A stretch of DNA of 64,000 bases from Bacillus sp. OV166 (GCF_900177675.1 NZ_FXWM01000001.1:5589001-5653000); one strand, 5' to 3'; positions 1 to 8,495 are shown, numbered from the stretch's first letter. Notes: generated from the sequence alone by a model not told the origin. A program made the numbers and translations.

Positions 1-714
1 AAAAACATTTTTGACGAGGCTGCAATTAATGACATATTCCGGTTTTCCTTGGTCATATACCTTCTGATCCTTGATAGCCACGACATTATGGGCATAGCGG
101 CAGGCCAGATTGAGATCGTGAAGTACCATGACAACGGTCCGCTTCTTCTTTTCATTTAGTTCAAACAGCAAATCAAGGATTTCGATTTGGTGGGTCATAT
201 CCAGGTAGGTAGTCGGTTCATCTAATAGAATGACATCAGTATCCTGAGCCAGTGTCATCGCAATCCAGGCACGCTGTCTCTGCCCTCCAGAAAGCGAATC
301 AACCGTTCTTTCTTTTAGGTCTTCTAATCGAGTTGCCTTGAGGGCGTCATTGACCTTTTTCTCATCTTCCTCTGACCATTGTTTTAACCATGTTTGGTGT
401 GGATAGCGGCCTTGCTTGACGAGCTGAAGGACGGTTAGCCCTTCAGGTGCTGCAGGCGATTGTGGTAAAATTGCCATCTTTTTCGCAATGTCCTTCGTCG
501 ACAGCTTGGCAATCGCTTTCCCTTCAAGCAAGACAGCGCCAGACTTTGGCTTCAAGAGACGAGCGATTGAACGAAGCAGAGTTGATTTTCCGCAGCCATT
601 CCCGCCAATAAACACGGTAATTTCACCCTTTGGAATCTTCAAGTCTAATTCATCAATAATGAGAGTCTCCCCATAGGATAGTGATAAGTTCTTCGTTTCA
701 ATCGCATTCATCAT
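1..714 (-). CDS. yusV: Ferric-siderophore ABC transporter ATPase (partial)
   Basis: ATP-hydrolysing subunit of a FecCD-type iron-siderophore importer, acting on the cytoplasmic face of the membrane. The gene runs off the left edge, so only 238 codons are visible and no stop is seen. Visible motifs are Walker A GGNGCGKST (residues 37-45), signature LSGGQRQR (141-148), Walker B VILLDEP (161-167) and an H-loop His near 199. It follows the two permease genes on the same strand, so permeases and ATPase probably form one transport unit. A repeat element sits in the gap just upstream. ATG codons occur at 714 and 711, and the first is used here. The family assignment is firm; the symbol yusV is inferred from the neighbouring yfiY-like gene. 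Confidence 0.88.
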   Translation of the reverse strand, partial: MMNAIETKNLSLSYGETLIIDELDLKIPKGEITVFIGGNGCGKSTLLRSIARLLKPKSGAVLLEGKAIAKLSTKDIAKKMAILPQSPAAPEGLTVLQLVKQGRYPHQTWLKQWSEEDEKKVNDALKATRLEDLKERTVDSLSGGQRQRAWIAMTLAQDTDVILLDEPTTYLDMTHQIEILDLLFELNEKKKRTVVMVLHDLNLACRYAHNVVAIKDQKVYDQGKPEYVINCSLVKNVF

Positions 715-748
715 CTGACAGCTCCTTTTCGACTTTTTGGTTTGCTTA

Positions 749-808
749 TTGTCTAGCTCCAGCGCCCAGCGACAAGTGTACTTCGCTAAACGGGGGCTTC
801 CGCTTTTC
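749..808 (-). repeat. AGCGGAAGCGCC-type interspersed repeat, copy A
   Basis: Read on the minus strand, this element begins AAAAGCGGAAGC and ends GGCGCTGGAGCTAGAC. The same end motifs recur near 5926, 22197, 39959 and 51707. It lies between the second permease and the ATPase gene of one operon, so it is probably transcribed. It looks like a member of a dispersed family with conserved ends and a variable middle. Confidence 0.65.
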
Positions 809-1863
809 TAGGCATTTCGTGTTTTAAAAAGTAAGTAAATAAAATACGGTGCTCCGATGCCTGCGGTAAACACACCGGCTGGGACTTCTAACGGTGAAAA
901 CATCGTTCTGCCAATTAAATCAGCGATCATGACAAGAATCCCGCCAATCAAAGCGCTCGCTGGAAGCAATGCTCCAAACGATGAACCCACTAACCTTCTC
1001 GCCATATGCGGTGCCATTAAGCCGACAAAGCCAATCCCCCCGGCAAAAGCAACCGATCCTCCAATCAAGGCGGTGCTGATCATTAATAAGAAAAACCGTT
1101 GTTTTTGAACCTTGCCGCCTAATCCAGTTGCAACCTCATCACCGAGCTCTTGGATATTAATCGTCCGTGCCACTGCCAAAGCAATTATCACGAAGACAAC
1201 CGTCCACGGGACAAGGATGGCAACATTACTCCAATTGGAACCGTACACGGTTCCGGTAATCCATATATTAGCTTGGCTCGCCTGATAAATCGGGCCCATT
1301 ACCATGGTTAAAGTAGTGATCGCTTGCATTAGCGTTGAGATCCCAATTCCAATCAACACAAGCCTGATCGGTGAAACACCATTTTTCCAAGCAAGAAAAT
1401 ACACTAAAAATCCTATTACTGTTGCACCTATAAAAGCTGCTAATGGCAGCCAGGCGATACTTACCGTTAATGAATGATTTTTATCACTAAAAATCGCTAA
1501 AAAACTTACAACGGCAGCCGCTGCTCCACCTGTAATCCCTAAAACATCTGGGGAAGCTAGCGGATTTCGGATCATTCCTTGTAAAATACCGCCTGCAATC
1601 GCTAGTGAAATACCAACCATTAAGGCGACAATAATTCTTGGGAGGCGAAAAGATGTAATAATAAGCTTTTCCATCTCAGGTCCGCCGCCGAATAACACTT
1701 TTATAACTGTAAAAGGATTAATCTTCATTTCACCGCTTCCCGTGCTAACCACAAAAACAAAGAATGCAACGACGAGAAGGATGGAAAAAGTTAATGATGC
1801 TTTTCGATCAACTAAAAAGGACATTTTGCCATTAAAAAGGCGGAAATTTTTATATTTACTCAT
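808..1863 (-). CDS. yfhA: Iron-siderophore ABC permease (FecCD family)
   Basis: Integral membrane subunit of a ferric-siderophore importer, 351 residues, within the usual 330-350 range for FecCD permeases. The sequence is mostly hydrophobic with about ten predicted membrane segments, and carries conserved family stretches such as RLPRIIVALMVG near residue 70 and GGIGFVGLMAPHMARR near residue 275. The start ATG overlaps the stop of the upstream permease gene by 4 nt (ATGA), implying translational coupling and a permease heterodimer. Iron control is expected through the Fur boxes upstream of the first permease. The family is certain; the precise siderophore cannot be read from the sequence. Confidence 0.9.
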   Translation of the reverse strand: MSKYKNFRLFNGKMSFLVDRKASLTFSILLVVAFFVFVVSTGSGEMKINPFTVIKVLFGGGPEMEKLIITSFRLPRIIVALMVGISLAIAGGILQGMIRNPLASPDVLGITGGAAAAVVSFLAIFSDKNHSLTVSIAWLPLAAFIGATVIGFLVYFLAWKNGVSPIRLVLIGIGISTLMQAITTLTMVMGPIYQASQANIWITGTVYGSNWSNVAILVPWTVVFVIIALAVARTINIQELGDEVATGLGGKVQKQRFFLLMISTALIGGSVAFAGGIGFVGLMAPHMARRLVGSSFGALLPASALIGGILVMIADLIGRTMFSPLEVPAGVFTAGIGAPYFIYLLFKTRNA

Positions 1864-2864
1864 CGTCCATTGAACCCCCTTCTTGCGATGTAAATGAAGA
1901 ATGGAGTTCCAATGATGGCTGTCATGACACCAACAGGTACCTCAGACGGCATGAAAATGTATCTTGCGGCGATATCTGCCGCGATTAATAGGATCGCTCC
2001 TAATACGCCTGAAAATGGGATGACCCAACGATGATCAATCCCAACAATCGATCTAGTAATGTGTGGGACCACAATTCCCACAAAACCAATTGGACCTGCG
2101 ACAGCTACAGAACCGCCCGCTAGTAAAATAACAATTATGCCTATGGCGATTTTGATAAGTCCTGTGTTTAAACCAAGCCCCTTGGCAACATCTTCCCCCA
2201 TGGACAGGATATTCATTTTTCCAGCAATTAACACGGCACCAATCCAGCCTATACCAATATAAGGTAAAACTGATACCAGCGTCTCTAATTTTCGCCCCTG
2301 AACAGAGCCTGCAAGCCAAAACAATACCTGATCAAGCATGACCTCATCCAATACTAGTAATCCTTGAGTAAAGGAGGAAAACATCGCTGACATCGCAGCC
2401 CCTGCTAATGTTAGTTTCATTGGCGTTAAACCTTCACGGCCAAATGAACCAATGGCGTAAACACTTATCGCGGCAACGGCAGCTCCTAAGAAAGCAAGAA
2501 CGCTAAACGCATTTAAACTATTTACAGAAAACACAGTCATCGCTACGACAACTGCAAATCCTCCACCGGCATTAATCCCAAATATTCCAGGTGATGCAAG
2601 CGGATTCTTTGTTAAGGTTTGCATGAGGACACCGGCAATTGCCAGGCTAGCCCCGACGGCTGAGGCGATTAACGCTCTAGGCAGCCTGACGGTTTGAATA
2701 ATGATATGTTCATTGGATCCGTTATTATTTGTAAATGCATCAACTGCTGTATGCCAGCTGGTATCTGTATAACCATAAATGACACTGGCACACATGAATA
2801 ACACCATCACCAAGATGGCAATTAGTAAACCAATCCATTTTAATGAGGTACTTTTTAAGAGCAT
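1860..2864 (-). CDS. yfiZ: Iron-siderophore ABC permease (FecCD family)
   Basis: First gene of the minus-strand importer operon, 334 residues, a FecCD-family permease expected to pair with the next permease. Multiple hydrophobic helices are visible, with the family hallmarks RLPRALIASAVGASLAIAG near residues 61-79 and GPIGFVGIVVPHITR near 260. The promoter region shared with the divergent binding-protein gene contains four Fur-type boxes, so expression should rise in iron shortage. The layout of divergent yfiY plus yfiZ-yfhA resembles the B. subtilis schizokinen/arthrobactin uptake locus, which is the basis for the symbol. Confidence 0.9.
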   Translation of the reverse strand: MLLKSTSLKWIGLLIAILVMVLFMCASVIYGYTDTSWHTAVDAFTNNNGSNEHIIIQTVRLPRALIASAVGASLAIAGVLMQTLTKNPLASPGIFGINAGGGFAVVVAMTVFSVNSLNAFSVLAFLGAAVAAISVYAIGSFGREGLTPMKLTLAGAAMSAMFSSFTQGLLVLDEVMLDQVLFWLAGSVQGRKLETLVSVLPYIGIGWIGAVLIAGKMNILSMGEDVAKGLGLNTGLIKIAIGIIVILLAGGSVAVAGPIGFVGIVVPHITRSIVGIDHRWVIPFSGVLGAILLIAADIAARYIFMPSEVPVGVMTAIIGTPFFIYIARRGFNGR

Positions 2865-2909
2865 ATCATGGTAACCTTTCTAACTTCTTAATAGTTTTAA
2901 TTAAGATTA

Positions 2910-2960
2910 AGTCTATCTCCAATTGATAATCATTGTCAATGACTTTGAAAATCATTTTCA
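2910..2960 (-). promoter_or_regulatory. yfiZ promoter with two Fur boxes
   Basis: Two 7-1-7 Fur-type inverted repeats lie at 2924-2938 (TGATAATCATTGTCA) and 2946-2960 (TGAAAATCATTTTCA). On the minus strand a TTGACA -35 (2934-2939) and a TAGACT -10 (2910-2915) are separated by 18 bp. The first box covers the -35, so bound Fur would block polymerase. Confidence 0.8.
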
Positions 2961-2998
2961 ATTATATCGTGTTCTGTTCACAAAAATGTAAATACTTT

Positions 2999-3078
2999 TG
3001 ATAATCATTTTCAATTAAACCGTTGACATATCGGTACTACTCAATTTATGATTAAGTTGTCATTGAAAATGATTATCA
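2999..3078 (+). promoter_or_regulatory. yfiY promoter with two Fur boxes
   Basis: Fur-type boxes at 2999-3013 (TGATAATCATTTTCA) and 3064-3078 (TGAAAATGATTATCA) bracket a sigma-A promoter. The promoter is TTGACA at 3023-3028 and TATGAT at 3047-3052, with an 18-bp spacer. The second box lies just downstream of the expected start of transcription and ahead of the AAGGAGGA ribosome binding site at 3092-3099. Confidence 0.82.
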
Positions 3079-3109
3079 TTAACAATTAGCTAAGGAGGAT
3101 ACATAAACA

Positions 3110-4105
3110 ATGAAGGCAATCAAGACAATACTTACTCTTTTTTCAGTTATGACCATTTTCTTATTAGCTGCTTGCGGCGGCGGTAATGAGGCAAAAACTG
3201 GTGAAAAGAAAAATGAAGCAAAAACTAATACAGAAAAATCTTATACGGTTGAGCATGCGATGGGATCAACCACAATTAAAGGTACGCCTAAAAAAGTCGT
3301 TATTCTCACAAATGAAGGAACAGAAGCTCTTCTGGCCTTAGGTGTAAAACCTGTAGGGGCTGTACAATCTTGGCTTGGAGATCCATGGTATGATCATATT
3401 AAAAAGGATATGGATGGCGTAGAGGTTGTTGGAGTTGAGGGTGAAGTAAACGTGGAGAAAATTGCCTCGTTAAAACCTGATTTGATTATTGGAAACAAGC
3501 TGCGTCAAGAAAAAGTGTATGACCAACTAAGTGCAATTGCTCCTACAGTTTTTTCCGAAACACTTAGAGGCGATTGGCAAGAAAACTTTAAATTATATGC
3601 AAAAGCTTTGAACCTTGAAGAAAAAGGGAACAAAGTCTTAGGTGATTTTGATCAACATGTAGCAGATTTAAAAGGAAAACTCGGCGATAAAGTAAATCAA
3701 CAGGTTTCTGTTGTTCGTTTTATGGCTGGTAAATCTCGTATTTATTACACTGATTCTTTTTCTGGTGTTATTTTTGATAAATTAGGCTTCAAACGTGCTG
3801 CCCAGCAGGAAGCACTTTTCACTCCGGATAATAAGCTTGGTTTACTCGCTGTAGAGGTAGGCAAAGAAGTCATTCCTAAAATGGATGGAGACCTGCTTTT
3901 CTACTTCACCTATGCGCCACCAGGTGATAAAGCAGCCTTAGATACTGCAAAAGAATGGACAAACGATCCACTTTGGAAAAATTTAAATGCTGTGAAGAGT
4001 GGAAATGTTCATGAGGTAAGTGACGCAACTTGGAATACTGCGGGCGGTGTTCTGGCTGCAAATATTATGCTCGATGACCTTGAGAAAATCTTACTAAAGA
4101 AATAA
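3110..4105 (+). CDS. yfiY: Iron-siderophore binding lipoprotein
   Basis: Extracellular receptor that captures a ferric siderophore and hands it to the permeases encoded divergently. The 331-residue product has a lipoprotein signal with lipobox LAAC (Cys near 22), a low-complexity Lys/Glu/Asn linker to about residue 45, then a FecB/FhuD-type binding domain with conserved LTNEGTEALLALGVKPVGA and LKPDLIIGN stretches. It closely recalls B. subtilis YfiY (schizokinen/arthrobactin uptake) from memory. The start follows an AAGGAGGA site by about 10 nt. Transcription should be repressed by Fur. A terminator hairpin follows at 4142. Confidence 0.9.
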   Translation: MKAIKTILTLFSVMTIFLLAACGGGNEAKTGEKKNEAKTNTEKSYTVEHAMGSTTIKGTPKKVVILTNEGTEALLALGVKPVGAVQSWLGDPWYDHIKKDMDGVEVVGVEGEVNVEKIASLKPDLIIGNKLRQEKVYDQLSAIAPTVFSETLRGDWQENFKLYAKALNLEEKGNKVLGDFDQHVADLKGKLGDKVNQQVSVVRFMAGKSRIYYTDSFSGVIFDKLGFKRAAQQEALFTPDNKLGLLAVEVGKEVIPKMDGDLLFYFTYAPPGDKAALDTAKEWTNDPLWKNLNAVKSGNVHEVSDATWNTAGGVLAANIMLDDLEKILLKK

Positions 4106-4141
4106 GCAATTTTTATAAAAAAACCTCCCATTATATATATG

Positions 4142-4176
4142 AAAAGAGCGAGACTTGCCATGGCCTCGCTCTTTTT
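4142..4176 (+). terminator. Terminator after yfiY
   Basis: Stem GAGCGAG/CTCGCTC with flanking A and T runs, followed by CTTTTTG. It lies 36 bp after the yfiY stop. Confidence 0.85.
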
Positions 4177-4215
4177 GTTTACTTTGAATATTTTTTCTGC
4201 TGGTTTGAACGGGGA

Positions 4216-4597
4216 TTCCGCCAAACTAAACCGCAATTCCGCCGACTCCCCGATTTATTCCGCCAAGCCAGAATAGACACCCCATAAAATGCGGTATAGT
4301 TCTCTTATCCTGGCGGGATTCCGCTAACTTTTCTGGTTATTCCGCCAAACTTATCCGGATTTCCGCGAACTTCTCAATTTATTCCGCCAAACTAAACCGC
4401 AATTCCGCCGACTCTCTGATTTATTCCGCCAAGCCAGAATAGACACCCCATAAAATGCGGTATAGTTCTCTTATCCTGGCGGGATTCCGCTAACTATTCT
4501 GGTTATTCCGCCAAACTTATCCGGGTTTCCGCGAACTTCTCAATTTATTCCGCCAAACTAAACCACAATTCCGCCGACTCTCCGATTTATTCCGCCA
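4216..4597. repeat. 21-bp-period TTCCGC array, locus 1
   Basis: Fifteen TTCCGC cores begin at 4216, 4237, 4258, 4319, 4340, 4361, 4382, 4403, 4424, 4485, 4506, 4527, 4548, 4569 and 4590. Spacing is exactly 21 bp except for two 61-bp gaps. The gaps hold nearly identical linkers with inverted ends (GCCAG...CTGGC). The block 4258-4424 is repeated as 4424-4590, giving a 166-bp higher-order tandem repeat. The array fills most of the 550-bp gap between the convergent yfiY and rodA-like genes. No gene is seen in it. Related arrays occur at 29009 and 60270. Confidence 0.9.
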
Positions 4598-4612
4598 AAC
4601 ACCAATTTCAAG

Positions 4613-4648
4613 CACAAAAAAAGAGCGAACCCACTTCGCTCTTTTTTC
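4613..4648. terminator. Bidirectional terminator before the rodA-like gene end
   Basis: AAAAAAGAGCGA and TCGCTCTTTTTT flank a short loop, giving U-tracts in both directions. On the minus strand it directly follows the rodA-like stop. Confidence 0.85.
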
Positions 4649-4652
4649 TATA

Positions 4653-5822
4653 TTAAGCTGTTGTCGAAAACATGTACTTTTTATAATGGTAGCGAATCGA
4701 AAAAATTAAGCCGAGCCCGAACATGTTCCCCATTAAGGCGCTGCCGCCATAACTGATAAACGGTAGAGGAATCCCTGTAATCGGTAGAACGCCAATCGTC
4801 ATCCCAATATTTTGGAAGACGTGGAAGGTGATCATGCTGATGACCCCTACGCAAATATACGTATAAAAATTATTTTTTGTTTCCATTCCTACCTTGGTAA
4901 TATGATAAACCAACAAGAAAAACAAACTAATTAACACACTTGCCCCAATAAAGCCATATTCCTCGCCAACGACACTAAAAATAAAATCCGTTTGACTTTC
5001 AGGCAAATAAACTTCACGGTTTCCCAATCCTTTACCGCCCGTTTGACCTGATCCGATCGCAAGTAATGATTTTGTCAACTGATAGGCGTCCGATCCTTGG
5101 TAACTATAAGGATCTAGCCAAGAATAAATCCGACGAAGCTGATATTGGCCCACCCCAAGGTACTTTTCCAAAACTTCTGGATGCCATAATACAAAGTAAA
5201 AAATCGTTCCAATTAACGCCATACCTACTGCAAACAATGGTGTGAGCAGCTTCCACGAAATCCCCGAAATAAAGACCATTCCTAATAATATCGCTAAGAA
5301 TACAAGCGATGTCCCTAAGTCCTGCTTGATAATAAGTGCTAAAGGGACCATGGTTACAATGCCAAGCTTAACTAAAAGCCAAAAATCCGTTTGCATGGTT
5401 TTTATTTGAGTTTTGAGGTGATGATCTTCAATCACGCGCGCAAGAGCCAATATAATGAAGATTTTAACAAACTCAGATGGTTGGAGGGTACCAATGCCAG
5501 GAACCTTAAACCAGTTTTTCGCCCCATTGATAACTGGTGCGATGCTTTCCGGGGCAACAATTAAAAATCCAAGCATAAGTATTCCAAACCCATAAGCATA
5601 CCAGGTTAGCTTTCGGAGTTGATCTGAATCGAGGGTCATAACCCCAGTGATAATCCCTCCACCAACCGCGTACCAAACAATTTGCTTGATTAAAAAATTC
5701 TCCTTGTATTGTCCGCTCGCCTGCGCACTAAAAATTGCTAAACAGCTCGCTAAAAACAGTAATATCAATATAAAAACAAGATTGTAATCAAGTTTTGAAG
5801 TTTTGTCGTTATTTGAAGTCAT
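4653..5822 (-). CDS. rodA: RodA/FtsW-family cell-wall glycosyltransferase
   Basis: SEDS-family membrane protein, 389 residues with about ten hydrophobic segments, that polymerises glycan strands from lipid II. Family signatures include NGAKNWFKVPGIGTLQPSEF (residues 119-138), with the WF and QPSE elements, the extracellular loop containing GKGLGNREVYLPESQTDFIF, and GIPLPFISYGGSAL near the C-terminus. The TDFIF and SYGGS motifs are typical of both RodA and FtsW; overall it looks more RodA-like, but an FtsW paralog is possible. The gene stands alone, with an AAGGTGG ribosome binding site 7 nt from its ATG and its own terminator. Confidence 0.85.
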   Translation of the reverse strand: MTSNNDKTSKLDYNLVFILILLFLASCLAIFSAQASGQYKENFLIKQIVWYAVGGGIITGVMTLDSDQLRKLTWYAYGFGILMLGFLIVAPESIAPVINGAKNWFKVPGIGTLQPSEFVKIFIILALARVIEDHHLKTQIKTMQTDFWLLVKLGIVTMVPLALIIKQDLGTSLVFLAILLGMVFISGISWKLLTPLFAVGMALIGTIFYFVLWHPEVLEKYLGVGQYQLRRIYSWLDPYSYQGSDAYQLTKSLLAIGSGQTGGKGLGNREVYLPESQTDFIFSVVGEEYGFIGASVLISLFFLLVYHITKVGMETKNNFYTYICVGVISMITFHVFQNIGMTIGVLPITGIPLPFISYGGSALMGNMFGLGLIFSIRYHYKKYMFSTTA

Positions 5823-5925
5823 ATCAGTTCCACCTTACTATGAAATGCTGCATTCCTTCATTATATTTTTATTATCAGCAAATCACAACTTCTAAACTGT
5901 GAATGGTTTAATTTACATAAATTAG

Positions 5926-5942
5926 AAAGCGGAAGCGCCCAT
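5926..5942 (+). repeat. AGCGGAAGCGCC repeat fragment, copy E
   Basis: Only the left-end motif GAAAGCGGAAGCGCCC is present. It matches the starts of the longer elements at 39959 and 51707, and no matching right end is seen nearby. Confidence 0.45.
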
Positions 5943-5954
5943 AGTTTTTTCTTC

Positions 5955-6719
5955 TTATTTATTAAAGTAGATCCGCTGCAATTCCATAGCCATCCATTCC
6001 AGATTACTTGGAACCTGTGGAATGCCGTATCCAATAAAAAGCGGGGTGGTCACAAAGCGCGAAACAACCTTTGCATAGATTTTATTTTCAATATGATGAA
6101 AAAACAAGTTATAGCTCGTTGCTTTGAATGGAAAATGGTTCAAAATATAATGAACAGCCGTTTGCAGGTAATCCGAAAACTTTTCCTGGTAACTCGAATC
6201 ATCCATTTCAATATTGAATTCATAAAATCCAACACGGGGCTTTGTCGACAGCGTAAACCGGGCTTCCGCTGTTTCATCAATTACAATCCCTTCAAACATT
6301 TCATGGGTTACCTTCTCTTTATAATCAATATCATCCAAGCCAATGATTTGCATATGAGGATGGGAGAGCGTACCTCCTGACAAAGGTCCATGGTTTTTGA
6401 AGAAGATCACAGATTGATAGCGGCCAGTTTCCTCCATAGCTAACCAATGCTTGATTCCAAATCTCATCAATTTATGTAAATGCTCTTTTGGGTAGGTCGA
6501 TAATTCACCATGACAATCATCCGTTTCAATTAGCACCGTTTGATAGGTATTTTCTAAAACAGGATATTTATTTTTCAAAAGAATAATCGGTTCGTCCACA
6601 GCGATGAGGTTCGTTAGTTGATCTCTTTCGCAAAATGGACAGGCCTGGTCTTTGTTTCGAATATTTTCGGGCTTCATAACACCGATCGACGTATTAAAAT
6701 GAAGATGTGAATTTTCCAA
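5955..6719 (-). CDS. GalT/HIT-like protein (DUF4931 type)
   Basis: Predicted cytoplasmic protein of 254 residues in the galactose-1-phosphate uridylyltransferase/HIT superfamily. It has a CPFC pair near residues 28-31 that could bind zinc and a GGTLSHPHMQIIGL stretch near residues 116-129 that matches the nucleotide-binding His-x-His-x-Gln active site of GalT. This suggests nucleotidyl transfer or hydrolysis, but the substrate is unknown. No galactose genes lie nearby, which argues against a true galT. The start is TTG, chosen because AGAGGAG lies 8 nt upstream and no in-frame ATG fits as well. Confidence 0.72.
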   Translation of the reverse strand: MENSHLHFNTSIGVMKPENIRNKDQACPFCERDQLTNLIAVDEPIILLKNKYPVLENTYQTVLIETDDCHGELSTYPKEHLHKLMRFGIKHWLAMEETGRYQSVIFFKNHGPLSGGTLSHPHMQIIGLDDIDYKEKVTHEMFEGIVIDETAEARFTLSTKPRVGFYEFNIEMDDSSYQEKFSDYLQTAVHYILNHFPFKATSYNLFFHHIENKIYAKVVSRFVTTPLFIGYGIPQVPSNLEWMAMELQRIYFNK

Positions 6720-6923
6720 ATGCGTTTCTCCTCTCGAACGAGTATATTTCTATTTTATGGGAGGATGCCATCCAATTGCACTTATTTTGTTTAGACATTA
6801 GATATTTTCATTGCCTAATTGGAAACGGAATCCTAAAATAGAATAGGATTTCATTAAATAGGTAATTTTAGCATATCTTTTAAATGTACAGGCTTAACAT
6901 TTCTTTAGAATGTGAGGGTAACT

Positions 6924-7706
6924 ATGTTAACAAAATTAGAAGCACTAATTCTGGGGATTATCCAAGGTTTAACCGAATTCTTGCCGATCAGCAGTACTGG
7001 CCATCTTTATTTAGGAAGAAATTTATTCGGCTTACAGGAAGCCGGACTCTTGCTCGATACGATGCTTCATGTCGGCACATTGCTGGCTGTTTTTGTTTTT
7101 TATAAGGATGAATTTATTAAAATTATCAAAAACCCGTTTAGTAAGTTAACCTTTTTGTTGATTGTTGGTACCATCCCAGCGGTAATCTTTGGACTTGCGT
7201 TTAAAGATTATATTGATGAAATTTCGAAAACTGGGGTTACGATTGGCTGGGAGTTTTTAATTACGGGGATCTTCCTGTGGATCGCTGATTCAGCAAAAAA
7301 TGGCTACAAGAAAATGGATGAGATTAGCTATAAAGATGCCCTCATTATCGGTACCTTTCAGGCCGTTGCGATTATGCCTGCGATTTCACGATCAGGAATG
7401 ACGATCGTTGCCGCTCTTTGGCGAAAATTAGATCGTGAAACAGCCGCCTATTTTTCCTTCTTATTGTCCACACCAGCCATTGCTGGCGCGATTGTCCTGC
7501 AAACGAAGGATTTACTCAGCGGTCAAGGTGAAGAAATCTCCTTGTCGGCATTGCTCGTTGGTATTGTCGCTTCTGCTGTCTTCGGTTATGTTGCCGTTAA
7601 GTGGATGATTGGCTATTTGAAAAATCATTCCTTAAAACCATTTGCAATTTATGTTTGGGCATTAGGAGTACTTGTGTTAGTTTTCCAATTTACAGGTAAA
7701 TTTTAG
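6924..7706 (+). CDS. uppP: Undecaprenyl-diphosphatase
   Basis: Integral membrane phosphatase (BacA/UppP family), 260 residues, that recycles undecaprenyl diphosphate to the monophosphate carrier for cell-wall synthesis. Its loss or excess changes bacitracin sensitivity in other bacteria. The first family motif is visible as GIIQGLTEFLPISSTGHL near residues 10-27, with the catalytic Glu and His, and the second as MPAISRSGMT near 152-161. About eight membrane helices are predicted. The ATG at 6924 is preferred over an in-frame GTG at 6912, because GAGGG (6914-6918) is 5 nt upstream of the ATG and overlaps the GTG. Confidence 0.92.
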   Translation: MLTKLEALILGIIQGLTEFLPISSTGHLYLGRNLFGLQEAGLLLDTMLHVGTLLAVFVFYKDEFIKIIKNPFSKLTFLLIVGTIPAVIFGLAFKDYIDEISKTGVTIGWEFLITGIFLWIADSAKNGYKKMDEISYKDALIIGTFQAVAIMPAISRSGMTIVAALWRKLDRETAAYFSFLLSTPAIAGAIVLQTKDLLSGQGEEISLSALLVGIVASAVFGYVAVKWMIGYLKNHSLKPFAIYVWALGVLVLVFQFTGKF

Positions 7707-7795
7707 TGAGTTAAGGTTCAGAAAAATAGTTTCGCAAACAAAAATGGGTTTTCCGCAAATAGGATGAGAACTAATGCGATATTTATAAAAAAACA

Positions 7796-7836
7796 ACGAA
7801 AAAGCGACTCGACAGCACTCGAATCGCTCTTTTTTA
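7796..7836. terminator. Bidirectional terminator between uppP and azoreductase
   Basis: Stem GCGA-TCGA/TCGA-TCGC with one mismatch, an A run on the left and a T run on the right. It serves convergent genes. Confidence 0.75.
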
Positions 7837-8495
7837 TAATGAAACAGGCAATTTCGCCATTTCTTTAGCTGCTTTTGCTGCTTGTTCCTTCGCTTTTGCC
7901 ATAATTTCAGGAATCATCTTTGGATTATGATTCATTCCCTCGGCAAATACCGTTTCCAATAATTCAAAGCCAAGGAATTCAGGGCTTTACTCAAATAACG
8001 GTCACCCATTTCAAAATCAACCATTCGGCCGATGGAATAAATGCCTCCGCGTGTTTGAATGTGAATTGCCTTTCTTCCGGTAAGAAGTCCCTCTGCACCG
8101 TGTTCAGAGTAAGTAAATGTTTTCCCCGCAATAAATATGCAATCCATGAAGGATTTTAAAATTGCGGGTGCACCAAGGTTCCATATCGGTGTAACAAACA
8201 CATAGTAATCCGCATCAATAAAACGGTCTGCCAGCGCATGCATTTTTTCTAGTTTCGTCCGCTCTCCTTCGCTAAGCTGATCTTTTGTATAGCCCATAAA
8301 TGATAGTTTTGCACGTGCATAAAGTAAATCCATATCAATCTCAGGGATATCCATACTATATAAGTGCATATGCTCAATTTCCACATCAGGCTGTTCCTTT
8401 TTGAACTCTTCTAAAAATACTTCCCCAATTTGCATTCCTTTTGAAAGTTTACTATCATTTTTTGGATTTGCTGTTATATATAGAAGCTTAGACAT
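7835..8495 (-). pseudogene. azoR: FMN-dependent NADH-azoreductase, frameshifted
   Basis: Flavodoxin-fold azoreductase/quinone reductase, normally about 210 residues. The main frame (8495 down to 7932) gives 187 residues, with the N-terminal MSKLLYITANPK and the FVTPIWNLGAPAILKSF flavin-site stretch intact, and stops early. The expected C-terminus is intact in another frame downstream to the TAA at 7835 (EGMNHNPKMIPEIMAKAKEQ). The two frames join if one base is restored near 7975-7985, beside GAATTC. So this is a single-base deletion, either a real pseudogene or a sequence error. The flavin-binding part survives, but the last 30 residues are replaced. It has its own promoter region upstream. 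Confidence 0.8.

Noticed and set aside
4216-4597. CRISPR array
   Set aside because: The conserved core is only 6-13 bp and the period is 21 bp, far too short for CRISPR repeat plus spacer. No cas genes are nearby.
5955-6719. Galactose-1-phosphate uridylyltransferase (galT)
   Set aside because: Only the HIT-like active site and CPFC pair match. The protein is short for GalT and no galactose genes are adjacent.
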